Positions 16,397-25,351 of a stretch of 44,028 bases of DNA are shown piece after piece (within the stretch, counting starts at the first letter, position 1; each line of letters begins with the position of its first letter). The stretch comes from Clostridia bacterium (GTDB lineage: Bacteria > Bacillota > Clostridia > UBA1381): NCBI GenBank assembly GCA_017415105.1, contig JAFQJD010000008.1, forward strand, positions 1 through 44,028. Reading direction: 5' to 3'. The notes below the pieces were generated by a model, which was given only the letters and a program-made list of their open reading frames with translations, had not been told where the DNA came from and searched no databases. A program made the position numbers and the translations under genes.

Positions 16397-17310
16397 TGGG
16401 AAAGCTTGAGATAGATTACTGTGGAGTGAAATTCAGAAACCCGATAGTTACGGCATCGGGAACATTCGGCTTTGGCTATGAATATAACGATTACGTTCCG
16501 CTTGAGGAATACGGTGGTTTTGCGGCAAAGGGACTTACACGAAAGGAAAGAGCAGGAAACAAACCGCCCAGAATTGCAGAAACCCCTTACGGAATATTAA
16601 ATAGTGTGGGCTTGCAGAATCCCGGCGTTGAAACTTTTGCAAAATATATAATGCCGGAGCTTGCAAAAACATTTGACACAAACGTAATTGCAAATATGTC
16701 AGGCAACACGATTGAGGAGTATGCCGAAATGGCAGAAATTCTGTCAGAAACTGACGTTGCACTGATTGAAATGAATATATCGTGTCCGAACGTAAAGCAT
16801 GGCGGACTCGCATTCGGAACAAATGCGGCAGTCGTTGAGGAGCTTACAAGAGAGGTACAGAAGCGTTGTAAGAAACCGCTTGTTGTAAAGCTTTCGCCGA
16901 ACGTAACGGATATAACCGAGATTGCAAAAGCGGCAGAAGCCGGCGGTGCAGACGGTGTATCGCTTATAAACACACTTTTAGGTATGAAAATAGACATAAA
17001 CACACGCCGTCCGATACTTGCAAACAATATGGGCGGACTTTCAGGTCCTGCCGTAAAACCGGTTGCAGTACGTATGGTGCATCAGGTATATAATGCCGTA
17101 AAGATACCGATTATCGGTATGGGCGGTGTTGCAAGCGGTGCTGATGTTATTGAGTTTATGATTGCAGGTGCAAAGCTTGTTGCACTGGGTACGGCAATGT
17201 TTGCAAAACCGGATTTGATACTTGATGTTAAGCGTGAAATAAATGAATATATGGATCGCTTTAACATTGACGATATAAACGATATAATAGGAACAGTAGA
17301 GTTAAACTAA
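16396..17310 (+). CDS. pyrD: Dihydroorotate dehydrogenase B, catalytic subunit
   Basis: FMN enzyme oxidising dihydroorotate to orotate; a 304-residue class 1B protein. The catalytic base is a cysteine, C130 in NISCPNVKHGG, as expected for class 1; class 2 uses serine. ITASGTFG-like TASGTFGFG and GMGGVASGAD form the FMN and phosphate loops. The start overlaps the pyrK stop by one base (TGATG), so the two subunits are coupled. It ends the pyr cluster; carAB, pyrE and pyrR are not in the window. Confidence 0.96.
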   Translation: MGKLEIDYCGVKFRNPIVTASGTFGFGYEYNDYVPLEEYGGFAAKGLTRKERAGNKPPRIAETPYGILNSVGLQNPGVETFAKYIMPELAKTFDTNVIANMSGNTIEEYAEMAEILSETDVALIEMNISCPNVKHGGLAFGTNAAVVEELTREVQKRCKKPLVVKLSPNVTDITEIAKAAEAGGADGVSLINTLLGMKIDINTRRPILANNMGGLSGPAVKPVAVRMVHQVYNAVKIPIIGMGGVASGADVIEFMIAGAKLVALGTAMFAKPDLILDVKREINEYMDRFNIDDINDIIGTVELN

Positions 17311-17316
17311 AGAAAA

Positions 17317-17342
17317 AAGGCGGGGCACGCTCCGCCTTGTTT
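17317..17342 (+). terminator. Probable terminator of the pyr operon
   Basis: AAGGCGG (17317-17323) pairs with CCGCCTT (17332-17338), followed by TGTTTT. The tail is not a pure T run and the next gene starts 20 bases on, so termination may be partial. Confidence 0.6.
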
Positions 17343-17361
17343 TGCTGTAATAGGAGGCTTT

Positions 17362-18666
17362 ATGGAGACGCCGATACACACACGTCTTTGTGACTATCAC
17401 AACGAAAACAGAACACCGTTTGCAATGCCCGGGCATAAGAATATGCGTGGGCTTGATGCGGATCTGGGTGTGTGCGACGTTACCGAGCTTTCAAAAACAC
17501 TGAACCTTATGAGTGATGATAAAACAGTAACACGTGCCAATGAGCTTTTAAGTAAGCTTTACGGCTCAAAGTCGAGCTTTATTCTGACCTGTGGCTCAAC
17601 GTCCTGTGTGCAGACGATGATATTAAGCTGTGTAAACCCCGGTGATACTTTGATGGTGACTTCGGATTGCCATATCAGTGTTATAAACATATGTGCTATA
17701 ACAGGAATCAAAATAAAAATGGTAAAAGACGTAACGGAAATCTCTCCCGATATAAAGGCAGTTTTCATAACCTCGCCAAACTATTACGGCGTAACAAAGG
17801 ATATAAAGGCAATCTCGGAGTTGTGCCACAGTGCTGATATTCCGCTTATGGTCGATGAGGCACACGGTGCACATTTTACAGGCAGAAACGGATTACCCGA
17901 AACCGCCGTAAGGCTGGGTGCTGATATGGTGTGTCAGAGTGCACATAAAACACTCAATGCACTTACGGGTGCGGCATATCTGCATATATGCTCAGAGAGA
18001 GTTGATATAAACCGCATCAGACGTTCAATGAGGGCAGTGCATACCACAAGTCCGTCATATATGATTGCAGCATCTGCAGATATTGCCCGTGCGACACTTG
18101 AAACTCTTGATTATACAGATATAATTAAAGAATGTAACGAGTTTAAAGATGCCATATCAAAAACAGGCATCAAGGTAAAGAAAAATGATGATCCGACGAG
18201 GCTCGTGCTTGATTTTTCGGCATTTGACACAACAGGGTTTGCGGTCGCAAAAGAGCTTTCGGAGCATTTCGGCATAGATGTTGAAATGGCGGATTTAAAA
18301 AACATAGTACTGATAGTAACGCCATATAACAGACACTCTGATTTTATAAGCCTGTTCCATGCAATAAAAGAGATATTAAGCACAAAAAAACCAAGGACAC
18401 AGGACCGGATACTCCCCGAACCACCCTGTATAAGTGGAGTGATTTCTCCGCAGGACGGCTGGTTTAAAGCTACCCAAAGTGTTGAGCCGGATTGTGCAGT
18501 GGGCAGAATATCGGCACAAACCATCTCGGTGTATCCGCCCGGAACAGCGGTTGTAGTTACAGGCGAAAGGATTAGTGAAGATGCAATCCGGTATATAAAG
18601 GCTGTCATTGAGTGCGGTGCAGAGGTAACAGGTATAAGTGACGGAAAAATTGAAGTGATATTATGA
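17362..18666 (+). CDS. Orn/Lys/Arg decarboxylase-family PLP protein (YaaO-like)
   Basis: A 434-residue protein of the fold-type I Orn/Lys/Arg decarboxylase family, of the short clostridial form. TPFAMPGHK (19-27) is the usual N-terminal substrate motif, DEAHGAHF gives the PLP-pyridine aspartate and SAHKTLNALTG the Schiff-base lysine. The small C-terminal domain has VYPPGTAVVVTGE. Arginine or lysine decarboxylation, leading to polyamines, is the family's reaction; substrate not decidable. TAGGAGG precedes the ATG. recD2 overlaps its stop codon by four bases (ATGA), so they are co-translated, a layout seen near DNA-metabolism genes in other Firmicutes. Confidence 0.88.
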   Translation: METPIHTRLCDYHNENRTPFAMPGHKNMRGLDADLGVCDVTELSKTLNLMSDDKTVTRANELLSKLYGSKSSFILTCGSTSCVQTMILSCVNPGDTLMVTSDCHISVINICAITGIKIKMVKDVTEISPDIKAVFITSPNYYGVTKDIKAISELCHSADIPLMVDEAHGAHFTGRNGLPETAVRLGADMVCQSAHKTLNALTGAAYLHICSERVDINRIRRSMRAVHTTSPSYMIAASADIARATLETLDYTDIIKECNEFKDAISKTGIKVKKNDDPTRLVLDFSAFDTTGFAVAKELSEHFGIDVEMADLKNIVLIVTPYNRHSDFISLFHAIKEILSTKKPRTQDRILPEPPCISGVISPQDGWFKATQSVEPDCAVGRISAQTISVYPPGTAVVVTGERISEDAIRYIKAVIECGAEVTGISDGKIEVIL

Positions 18667-20885
18667 ACAGAATTGTTATAGACGGCATAATTGATAATAT
18701 AGTGTATCAGAACCCTGAAAACGGCTACGTTATCTGCGAGATATCCTCAAAGGACGAGGGCGATTTTTACGCTGTTGGCTATATGCCGACAGTGCGTCCG
18801 GGCGAGCGTGCATCGCTTACCGGCAACTGGGTAAATCACCCCGAATACGGCGAGCAGTTCAAGGTAGAAATCTATGAAACAATAATGCCAAGCGAGGAAA
18901 CGGCAATAATAAAATATCTCTCATCAGGCGTCATAAAGGGCGTGCGTGAAGCAACTGCAAAAAAGCTTTACGAAGCCTTTGGCGACTCTGTTTTTGATGT
19001 CTTGACAAGTGAACCTGACAAAGTTGCAAAAATAAAGGGCATAGGCAAAGACCGTGCCGCAACAATCTGCAAATCGTTTAATGAACAACGCAGTGTTCAG
19101 AACATTGTGATGTTTTTACAGCAGTATAATATCAGTGCAAATACTGCAATAAAGATACATAAAATATTTGGCAGTGAAGCCATATCTGTTATAAAGGAAA
19201 ACCCGTATTCGCTTGCGAATTACGTTGACGGAATAAGCTTTAAAACTGCAGATATGATTGCATACAATCTCGGAATACCTAAAAACAGTCCCGAACGTAT
19301 TGCGTGCGGTGTTACGTATTTTCTGCGTGAGGCATCATATACCAACGGTCACGTGTATATGCCAAGAGACCTGCTTAAGGAGCATACCGTATATAATCTC
19401 GGAATAAGTGATATTGAGGCTGAAAATGCAATAGCACAGCTTATTGCCGACCGTGATATTATAACCGACAGAATAGATAACACAGAGGTTTTATATCTTT
19501 ACGGAATGTATCACGATGAAAAGTATGTAGCAGAAAGAATAGCAGAGATTGCAACAGCAGTAAGCCGTTATGCTATAAGTGCAAGCCGTGCCGAGGATGA
19601 GGTGGACGAGTTCGAGGAAAAAAACGGAATAAAGCTTGCAAAAAAACAACGTGATGCAGTAGTAACCGCACTTTCATCCGGATTTATGGTTCTCACCGGC
19701 GGACCGGGTACAGGTAAAACAACTACCATAAACGCAATAATTTCCATAATGGAAAACCTTAACATAAAGGTAGCACTTACAGCCCCGACAGGCCGTGCGG
19801 CAAAGCGTATGTCACAGCTTACAAACCGTGATGCAAAGACGGTACACCGTCTTCTGGGTGCACAGATGATTGGTAATACACATACATTTTCAAGGGATGA
19901 GGAGAATCCGCTTGATTGTGATGTTATAATATTAGACGAGGCAAGTATGGTTGATACCTCGCTTATGGCTTCGTTTCTGCGTGCTGTAAAGCCGGGCGGA
20001 AGAATAATTCTTTCCGGTGACAGCGACCAGCTTCCGTCGGTCGGTGCGGGAAACGTGCTTCGTGATATAATAGATTCAGACCTTGTTTCCACAGTAAAGC
20101 TTACAGATATTTTCAGACAGTCCGAAGAAAGTCTTATAATCGTCAACGCCCACAGAATAAATAACGGCGAAATGCCGGAGCTGGGCGACCGCACCCACGA
20201 TTTCTTCTTTATGAGAAGAGGTAATCCGCAGGATGTCGCAACAACGGTTACCGAGCTTTATAAAAGCCGTCTGCCAAAAACCTACGGGCTTAATCCCGTA
20301 ACAGATATTCAGATACTCTCACCCACAAAAAAGGGGATTACAGGTACAGTTGAACTTAACCGTGTGCTTCAGGCATCAATAAATCCGCCGGCATCGGCAA
20401 AGAACGAATATAAATACGGGCAGACCATATTCCGTGAGGGCGATAAGGTTATGCAGACACGTAACAATTACGATATTGAGTTCTCCACAGAAAAGGGCGA
20501 GAAAGGTGTCGGTATATATAACGGCGATATGGGTACGGTTGATTCAATCAATATATCGGAGCGGTATATGATAATAACTTTTGATGACGGGAAAATAATA
20601 GAGTATCCGTTCACATCAGTTGAGGATCTTGACCTTGCATATGCAATAACCGTACACAAGAGTCAGGGAAGTGAATTTTCATATGTCATTATGCCGGTAT
20701 CGGCATATATGCCTATGCTTATGACAAGAAACCTGTTCTATACTGCCATAACACGTGCAAAAACTATGGTTGTGCTTGTGGGCGGTGATAAGATAGTTGA
20801 GAGTATGACAAAAAACAACTCATATACGAAACGGTTTACAGGGCTTCTGGAACGATTATTAAGAGAGAAAGAGAGGGATATTTAA
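18663..20885 (+). CDS. recD2: RecD2-type (RecD-like) DNA helicase
   Basis: A 740-residue superfamily 1B 5'-3' DNA helicase of the RecD2 (YrrC) group, which works without RecBC. The long N-terminal region, with helix-hairpin-helix-like GIGKDRAATI, is the RecD2 hallmark. The motor has Walker A GGPGTGKTTT (about residue 346), DEASMVD, a QLPSVGAGNV motif III and the C-terminal TVHKSQGSEF. RecD2 has roles in mismatch repair and replication-fork recovery. The ATG overlaps the stop of the preceding gene, and the next gene overlaps the recD2 stop by one base (TAATG). Confidence 0.93.
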   Translation: MNRIVIDGIIDNIVYQNPENGYVICEISSKDEGDFYAVGYMPTVRPGERASLTGNWVNHPEYGEQFKVEIYETIMPSEETAIIKYLSSGVIKGVREATAKKLYEAFGDSVFDVLTSEPDKVAKIKGIGKDRAATICKSFNEQRSVQNIVMFLQQYNISANTAIKIHKIFGSEAISVIKENPYSLANYVDGISFKTADMIAYNLGIPKNSPERIACGVTYFLREASYTNGHVYMPRDLLKEHTVYNLGISDIEAENAIAQLIADRDIITDRIDNTEVLYLYGMYHDEKYVAERIAEIATAVSRYAISASRAEDEVDEFEEKNGIKLAKKQRDAVVTALSSGFMVLTGGPGTGKTTTINAIISIMENLNIKVALTAPTGRAAKRMSQLTNRDAKTVHRLLGAQMIGNTHTFSRDEENPLDCDVIILDEASMVDTSLMASFLRAVKPGGRIILSGDSDQLPSVGAGNVLRDIIDSDLVSTVKLTDIFRQSEESLIIVNAHRINNGEMPELGDRTHDFFFMRRGNPQDVATTVTELYKSRLPKTYGLNPVTDIQILSPTKKGITGTVELNRVLQASINPPASAKNEYKYGQTIFREGDKVMQTRNNYDIEFSTEKGEKGVGIYNGDMGTVDSINISERYMIITFDDGKIIEYPFTSVEDLDLAYAITVHKSQGSEFSYVIMPVSAYMPMLMTRNLFYTAITRAKTMVVLVGGDKIVESMTKNNSYTKRFTGLLERLLREKERDI

Positions 20886-22234
20886 TGAAACATGGCGCTG
20901 CTGTATTTTTCAGATTTCTTGCAGTTTTTGTTGTGATATTCCTCGGCATAACGGCAGTCGTTCCGCAAAGCACGATAAAGGATGACGATGCGGTGCTTCC
21001 GATATGGAACGACGTTAACGAAGAAAACGGTGCCGATATTATCGAAGTGTTCAAGCTTGGCATAATAACCGGCGGTACAGACGGTGAATACGGCATAAAT
21101 ACACCTCTTACAGCATCAGAGGCGGCGTATGCTTCGGTAAGAATATATGAATACGAAACCGGACGTGATTATTCCTTTGATTATCACAAGTCCGATGAGG
21201 GTGAAAAATACATAAAAAAGGCAGAAAAGTATAAATTGTGGGATGATTCACTTCCGCAAAAAGACGAGGCAATGAGCCGTGAGGAGTTTGCGGCGGTTAT
21301 TTCAAGGCTTGATAAAAAATCAGAGAAGCTTAATGAAATAACAGACGTTGCAGGGCTTGACAGCCTGAAACATAAGGACGAGGTTTTAAAAATGTATAAC
21401 CTCGGCATAATGATTGATACAAACATAACAGAGGCATTCTCACCTGAAATAAAAATAACACGTGCGGATGCATCAAAGCTTATTATGATGTATCTCAAGC
21501 CCCAACGGCGTATAAAAATTGTAATGCCTGATTACGAGGCAATGGAGAAAAAAATAACCGAAACGATGTCGGGCTGGCAGGGTGACTGGTCGCTCTATTT
21601 TGAGGACTGCAAAACCGGCAGACAGATTTTGGTAAACAGCCATCAGGTATATTCTGCAAGCCTTATAAAGCTCTTTGTAGCACAAACGGTATATCAGAAG
21701 GTGGCAGACGGCGTAATCGCAAATTCACAGAAGCTTGAGAATGAAATAACAAAAATGATTACATATAGTGACAACGAGGCGTGGAAATATATAGCAAGAA
21801 AGCTCGGTAACGGCTCATACTCCAAAGGTATGGCAGAGGTCACAAAAACCGCACAGGCATCGGGATTTTCTGATACCGGTCAGTTCTATCAGGGCAGTCA
21901 TAAGAACTATAACTTCACCTCTGTAAACGATTGCGGTGTATATTTAAGAGGGATTTTAAACGGAACTATTGTGAGTCCGGAGTATTCGCAAAAGATACTC
22001 TCGCTCTTAAAAAAACAACAGCATCTACATAAAATCCCGTCGGGAATCCCCGATACGGTAACAACTGCCAATAAGACAGGCGAGCTTGACTATATGCAGG
22101 GCGATGCGGCAATTGTGTATGCACCTAACGGTACATATATACTCGTAATCATAGGCGATGACCTTAATAATGGCTACGGTCAGGTGTCAAAATTCACGGA
22201 GCTGTCAGAAATGGTATATGAGTTTTTGAACTAA
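20885..22234 (+). CDS. Exported SLH-domain protein with beta-lactamase-like serine hydrolase domain
   Basis: A 449-residue protein. Residues 8-26 are a membrane anchor or signal. Residues about 40-205 hold SLH-like repeats (ADIIEVFKLGIITGG, TPLTASEAAYASV, MSREEFAAVISRL), which bind cell-wall polymer. Residues about 215-449 resemble class A beta-lactamases, with SLIK (S259, K262), SDN (295-297) and KTG (397-399). I see no ExxLN omega-loop glutamate, normally the deacylating base, so it may be a peptidoglycan-directed or regulatory hydrolase, not a resistance enzyme. It is coupled to recD2 by a one-base overlap. A pair of palindromes follows the stop codon. Confidence 0.82.
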   Translation: MKHGAAVFFRFLAVFVVIFLGITAVVPQSTIKDDDAVLPIWNDVNEENGADIIEVFKLGIITGGTDGEYGINTPLTASEAAYASVRIYEYETGRDYSFDYHKSDEGEKYIKKAEKYKLWDDSLPQKDEAMSREEFAAVISRLDKKSEKLNEITDVAGLDSLKHKDEVLKMYNLGIMIDTNITEAFSPEIKITRADASKLIMMYLKPQRRIKIVMPDYEAMEKKITETMSGWQGDWSLYFEDCKTGRQILVNSHQVYSASLIKLFVAQTVYQKVADGVIANSQKLENEITKMITYSDNEAWKYIARKLGNGSYSKGMAEVTKTAQASGFSDTGQFYQGSHKNYNFTSVNDCGVYLRGILNGTIVSPEYSQKILSLLKKQQHLHKIPSGIPDTVTTANKTGELDYMQGDAAIVYAPNGTYILVIIGDDLNNGYGQVSKFTELSEMVYEFLN

Positions 22235-22241
22235 AGAGCAC

Positions 22242-22307
22242 GCTTATGTGTGTTTGTGAAGAACGCATTTTCTTACACTCGAGCGTTCTGAACAAATATA
22301 CATAAGC
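22242..22307. repeat. 66-bp imperfect palindrome, copy 1
   Basis: Arms 22242-22266 and 22283-22307 pair at 21 of 25 positions, several of the rest being G-T wobbles in RNA, with a GA/GA internal loop and a 16-base apical loop. No T run follows. About 58 percent of its positions match the reverse complement of the next palindrome, so the two look like copies of one element. Function unknown. Confidence 0.75.
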
Positions 22308-22314
22308 AGTGTAG

Positions 22315-22382
22315 TGCCTGAAAGTATTTACTCCGAATGCTGATGCTATGTAAAATGCATTCTCCGTAAACACCTTCAGGCA
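22315..22382. repeat. 68-bp imperfect palindrome, copy 2
   Basis: Arms 22315-22340 and 22357-22382 pair from TGCCTGAA/TTCAGGCA to GAATGC/GCATTC with one three-base internal loop (TCC facing TCC) and two wobble positions. The apical loop is 16 bases, as in copy 1. It ends 28 bases before the ndpA-like start codon, so in the mRNA it would lie directly upstream of that gene's ribosome site. Confidence 0.75.
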
Positions 22383-22409
22383 TTGCAACAACACAGAAAG
22401 GAAAAAGAA

Positions 22410-23420
22410 ATGATAGTAGGATTGAAAAAAGCAATTTTGCATATTCTTGACACAAGCTCGGGAGTGGGTGTTTTCTCGGATGAGCTTTTGGATGTCAGTG
22501 ATGCACAGATAAACACATTTATAACAACACATATAGAAAAGCTTTATGAGTCTGCAGCCTTAAGAAAAGCAGATTTCAAGGAAGCAAGCGGTTTTGGTGC
22601 AAAGATAGAGCAGTATAACAATGGTGATATAACCTTTGCCGAGCTTTCAAAAACGGCAGCGGAGCGTTTGTATGAGGCAATAGCATCGAGCGAGGACCCG
22701 AAATCGTGCGACCTCATCGCAGTGGAGTTCGTGTCAAATGAGGCGAAAATTTTCGGACTCTTAAAATGTGATAACAAGACAGGCTTCACCCATTCTGTAG
22801 TTCAGTCGGAGGGAAAGGTCAGCAACAACATTGTAAACCACGATGCAATTCTGCCGTCACTTTCAAACAGGCTTGGCGAATGTGCATTTATTGACCTTGG
22901 AACAAAGCAGATTTCATACCGTGGCAGAAACAGTAAGATAGACGGCGATACGGTTGATATAATAGCCGAGCTTTTGCTGGAGTGCGAATATGAAATATCA
23001 CCGAGAGAGAGTGCCAATACCGTAACACGGATTGCGAAAAAGGTAGCGGTTGAAAACGGTGCAGACCAGCTTGAAACACGTGCAAGAATAAAAGAGTATG
23101 TGACAGAGAGTATCGAGGAGGAGAACTACGAATACGTTGACACACGCAAGGTAGCAGAAAAAGTATTCGAAGGTATGCCTGCAGTAAGAGATGAGTTTGT
23201 CGAGAAAATGGAAAAGGCAGGAGTGCCCGAAAAGGTTGAGGTAAATAAGTACATAACAAAGAAAATGACAGCAAACATCAAGCTTTCGACTAATACCGGT
23301 GTTGAGCTGTCGTTCCCGCCCGAGCATTATAAGAATCCCGAGTTTATGGAGCTTATCACAAACGAGGACGGAACACTGTCAATCAAGATAAACAACATAA
23401 CCGAGCTTACTAACCGTTAA
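22410..23420 (+). CDS. Nucleoid-associated protein, NdpA/YejK family
   Basis: A 336-residue protein of the nucleoid-associated (37-kDa NdpA) family. The N-terminus MIVGLKKAILHILD and the middle segment CDLIAVEFVSNEAKIFGLLK, followed by the VNHDAILPSL region, fit that family. It is probably a cytosolic DNA-associated protein; the function even of the E. coli member is poorly known. I take ATG at 22410 with AGAAAGGAAAAAG before it; an upstream TTG at 22383 would start within palindrome copy 2's edge and lacks a ribosome site. Confidence 0.8.
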   Translation: MIVGLKKAILHILDTSSGVGVFSDELLDVSDAQINTFITTHIEKLYESAALRKADFKEASGFGAKIEQYNNGDITFAELSKTAAERLYEAIASSEDPKSCDLIAVEFVSNEAKIFGLLKCDNKTGFTHSVVQSEGKVSNNIVNHDAILPSLSNRLGECAFIDLGTKQISYRGRNSKIDGDTVDIIAELLLECEYEISPRESANTVTRIAKKVAVENGADQLETRARIKEYVTESIEEENYEYVDTRKVAEKVFEGMPAVRDEFVEKMEKAGVPEKVEVNKYITKKMTANIKLSTNTGVELSFPPEHYKNPEFMELITNEDGTLSIKINNITELTNR

Positions 23421-23443
23421 CAAATTGTTTTAATTCTGTTATA

Positions 23444-23472
23444 TTGACATAGACGTCAAATTAATGTATAAT
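23444..23472 (+). promoter_or_regulatory. Consensus promoter with overlapping TTGAC/GTCAA palindrome
   Basis: TTGACA (23444-23449) and TATAAT (23467-23472) are an exact sigma-A pair 17 bases apart. The -35 box is one arm of the inverted repeat TTGAC-N6-GTCAA (23444-23459), which fits a repressor operator. It drives the small membrane protein gene and probably ricT. Confidence 0.8.
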
Positions 23473-23501
23473 AAGTGTAGCATTATTTCGGAGGTGTAAA
23501 A

Positions 23502-23975
23502 GTGAAAGAGGAATATTCGTCAGGCGGAAAACAGTTTATGTTTGTTCTCCTCTGGTCGGCTGTTTTATATATAGCCTGTGCGGCAATGATGTCGGCATTT
23601 GGCAACTACGCTTTTATCGGCGGAATAATTTCAGTATTGGTTTTCTGCGTGTTCGGTTTTTTTGTTCTGACACATTATACGGCACGGTTTACATATTCGC
23701 TTAAAAACGGAAGCTTGCGTATAAACCGTATGATAGGAAAGCGGAATAAAGAGGTTGAGTTTTCGTGCAGGGATATCACGCGGACAGCTTTCGGAGAAAA
23801 GCCCGATGACTTCGCAAAACCGATACAGAATATGCGTATAAGCGTCTTTAGCAGAAAGCAGAGTATGTATATTGAGTATAAAACAAAGGATGGAAAATCA
23901 GCATCAGTTGTTATAGAGCCGTCTGAAAAACTAAAACGGCGTATAGAAAAGGAAAGGAACAGTATAGATGGTTAG
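23502..23975 (+). CDS. Small membrane protein with two TM segments
   Basis: A 157-residue protein of no family I recognise. Two hydrophobic segments (about 12-30 and 38-57) are followed by a cytoplasmic basic and beta-rich region, like the layout of small proteins with a membrane-linked PH-type domain (two TM then TARFTYSLKNGSLRI and similar strands). GTG at 23502 is chosen since GGAGGTG lies 6 bases upstream. It ends eight bases inside ricT, in a different frame, so the pair should be co-transcribed from the strong promoter at 23444. Confidence 0.75.
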   Translation: MKEEYSSGGKQFMFVLLWSAVLYIACAAMMSAFGNYAFIGGIISVLVFCVFGFFVLTHYTARFTYSLKNGSLRINRMIGKRNKEVEFSCRDITRTAFGEKPDDFAKPIQNMRISVFSRKQSMYIEYKTKDGKSASVVIEPSEKLKRRIEKERNSIDG

Positions 23976-24939
23976 TATATTGGGGGTACGCTTTAAGAAT
24001 GCAGGCAAAATTTATTATTTTGACCCACAGGGAATTGAGGCAAACCGTGGCGATTATGTAGTGGTTGAAACGAGCCGTGGAATTGAATACGGCGAGGTAA
24101 TCCACGGCATAAAAGAGGTAGAGGATTCGGTTATCACAAAGCCTTTAAAGGGTGTTCTGAGAATTGCAACCGAGGAGGACACCAGACGTTTTAACGAAAA
24201 CAAGGAAAAAGAAAAAGAAGCATATAAAATATGTATTGGCAAAATTGAGGAACACGGTCTTGAAATGAAACTTGTTGAGGTGGAATACACATTCGACGGA
24301 AGCAAGATTCTTTTCTACTTCACGTCTGACGGACGTGTGGATTTCCGTGAACTTGTAAAGGACCTTGCGGCGGTATTCAAAACAAGGATAGAGCTTCGCC
24401 AGATAGGTGTGCGAGACGAGTCAAAGAGCCTTGGCTCAATCGGAGTATGCGGCAGAAATCTGTGTTGTTCACAGTTTTTGGATGAGTTCGTGCCCGTTTC
24501 AATAAAAATGGCAAAGGAGCAGGGCCTGTCGCTTAACCCGACAAAGATTTCGGGTGCGTGCGGAAGGCTTATGTGCTGTCTGAAGTACGAGCAGGACACA
24601 TATGAGGAGCTTAACAGATTAACCCCGTCAACCGGAACGGTTGTAGAAACTCCTGACGGCAAAGGTACAGTTGCAGCTGTGTCGTTGCTTAAGGGACGTG
24701 TAAGTGTCCGTCTTGAAGCGGGTGATGAAACCACCCTGCGTGATTTTGCTGTTGATGAGGTGGAGGTATATAACCCCGACAAAAAACCGCAGAAAAAGGC
24801 AGAGGAATTGCCCCAAAAACCGGTTGAGAAGAAACAGGTAAATGCTGTTACGGAGGATTCAGAAGGAAAGACGGAAAAACCAAAACGCAGAAACCGCAAC
24901 CGTAACCGTAAAAAGAAGCCGAAAACGGATGCAGAATAA
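23968..24939 (+). CDS. ricT: RicT/YaaT (PSP1 domain) regulatory iron-sulfur protein
   Basis: A 323-residue PSP1-domain protein. Six cysteines, C161, C166, C167, C198, C203 and C204, in CGRNLCC and SGACGRLMCCLKYE, match the RicT set that helps hold [4Fe-4S] clusters in the Bacillus Y-complex (RicAFT), which steers RNase Y mRNA cleavage. The N-terminal VVVETSRGIEYGEV is the family start. Residues from about 275 form a long basic low-complexity tail rich in Arg, Asn and Lys, which could bind RNA. It overlaps the preceding gene by eight bases. RicA and RicF partners are not in this window. Confidence 0.9.
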   Translation: MVSILGVRFKNAGKIYYFDPQGIEANRGDYVVVETSRGIEYGEVIHGIKEVEDSVITKPLKGVLRIATEEDTRRFNENKEKEKEAYKICIGKIEEHGLEMKLVEVEYTFDGSKILFYFTSDGRVDFRELVKDLAAVFKTRIELRQIGVRDESKSLGSIGVCGRNLCCSQFLDEFVPVSIKMAKEQGLSLNPTKISGACGRLMCCLKYEQDTYEELNRLTPSTGTVVETPDGKGTVAAVSLLKGRVSVRLEAGDETTLRDFAVDEVEVYNPDKKPQKKAEELPQKPVEKKQVNAVTEDSEGKTEKPKRRNRNRNRKKKPKTDAE

Positions 24940-25021
24940 CAAAGTTTATAATACCGGGGGTGCGAAAGTGCGTCAGGTATATATAAATATCACTGAAAAA
25001 CAAATAATTTTAAAATAATAC

Positions 25022-25050
25022 TTGAAGTTATGACAAAACAGTGATATAAT
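25022..25050 (+). promoter_or_regulatory. Ferredoxin promoter
   Basis: TTGAAG (25022-25027) and TATAAT (25045-25050) are 17 bases apart, 44 bases before the ferredoxin ATG. AGGAGG follows at 25081-25086. Confidence 0.75.
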
Positions 25051-25093
25051 CATACTAAGGACGAAAGTCTAAAAATCTTCAGGAGGTAAAACC

Positions 25094-25267
25094 ATGGCTT
25101 ACAAAATTGACGCAGATGCATGTATAAGCTGCGGCGCTTGTGCTGCAGATTGTCCGGTAGACGCAATTTCCGAAGGCGATGCAGCATACGTAATCGATGC
25201 AGATACTTGCATTGAGTGTGGCGCTTGTGCTGATACTTGCCCGGTTGGTGCACCGGTTGCTGAATGA
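25094..25267 (+). CDS. fdx: 2[4Fe-4S] ferredoxin
   Basis: A 57-residue clostridial-type ferredoxin. Eight cysteines, C10, C13, C16, C20 and C39, C42, C45, C49, form two CxxCxxCxxxCP motifs, each for one [4Fe-4S] cluster. It carries low-potential electrons for hydrogenase, pyruvate oxidoreductase and similar enzymes in anaerobes. Start: ATG after a strong AGGAGGT site, eight bases away. It is monocistronic, with its own promoter and terminator, and was readable only by direct translation because of its size. Confidence 0.96.
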   Translation: MAYKIDADACISCGACAADCPVDAISEGDAAYVIDADTCIECGACADTCPVGAPVAE

Positions 25268-25280
25268 TTTAATATCATGT

Positions 25281-25329
25281 AGGGCGTTATGCGATACCCC
25301 CCCGGGGTGTCGGATCGCCCTTATTTTTT
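25281..25329 (+). terminator. Terminator of the ferredoxin gene
   Basis: AGGGCG (25281-25286) pairs with CGCCCT (25316-25321), with an inner stem CGATACCCC/GGGGTGTCG, followed by a TTATTTTTT tail. Confidence 0.85.
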
Positions 25330-25351
25330 GTCAGAAATGGTTATATGGAAG

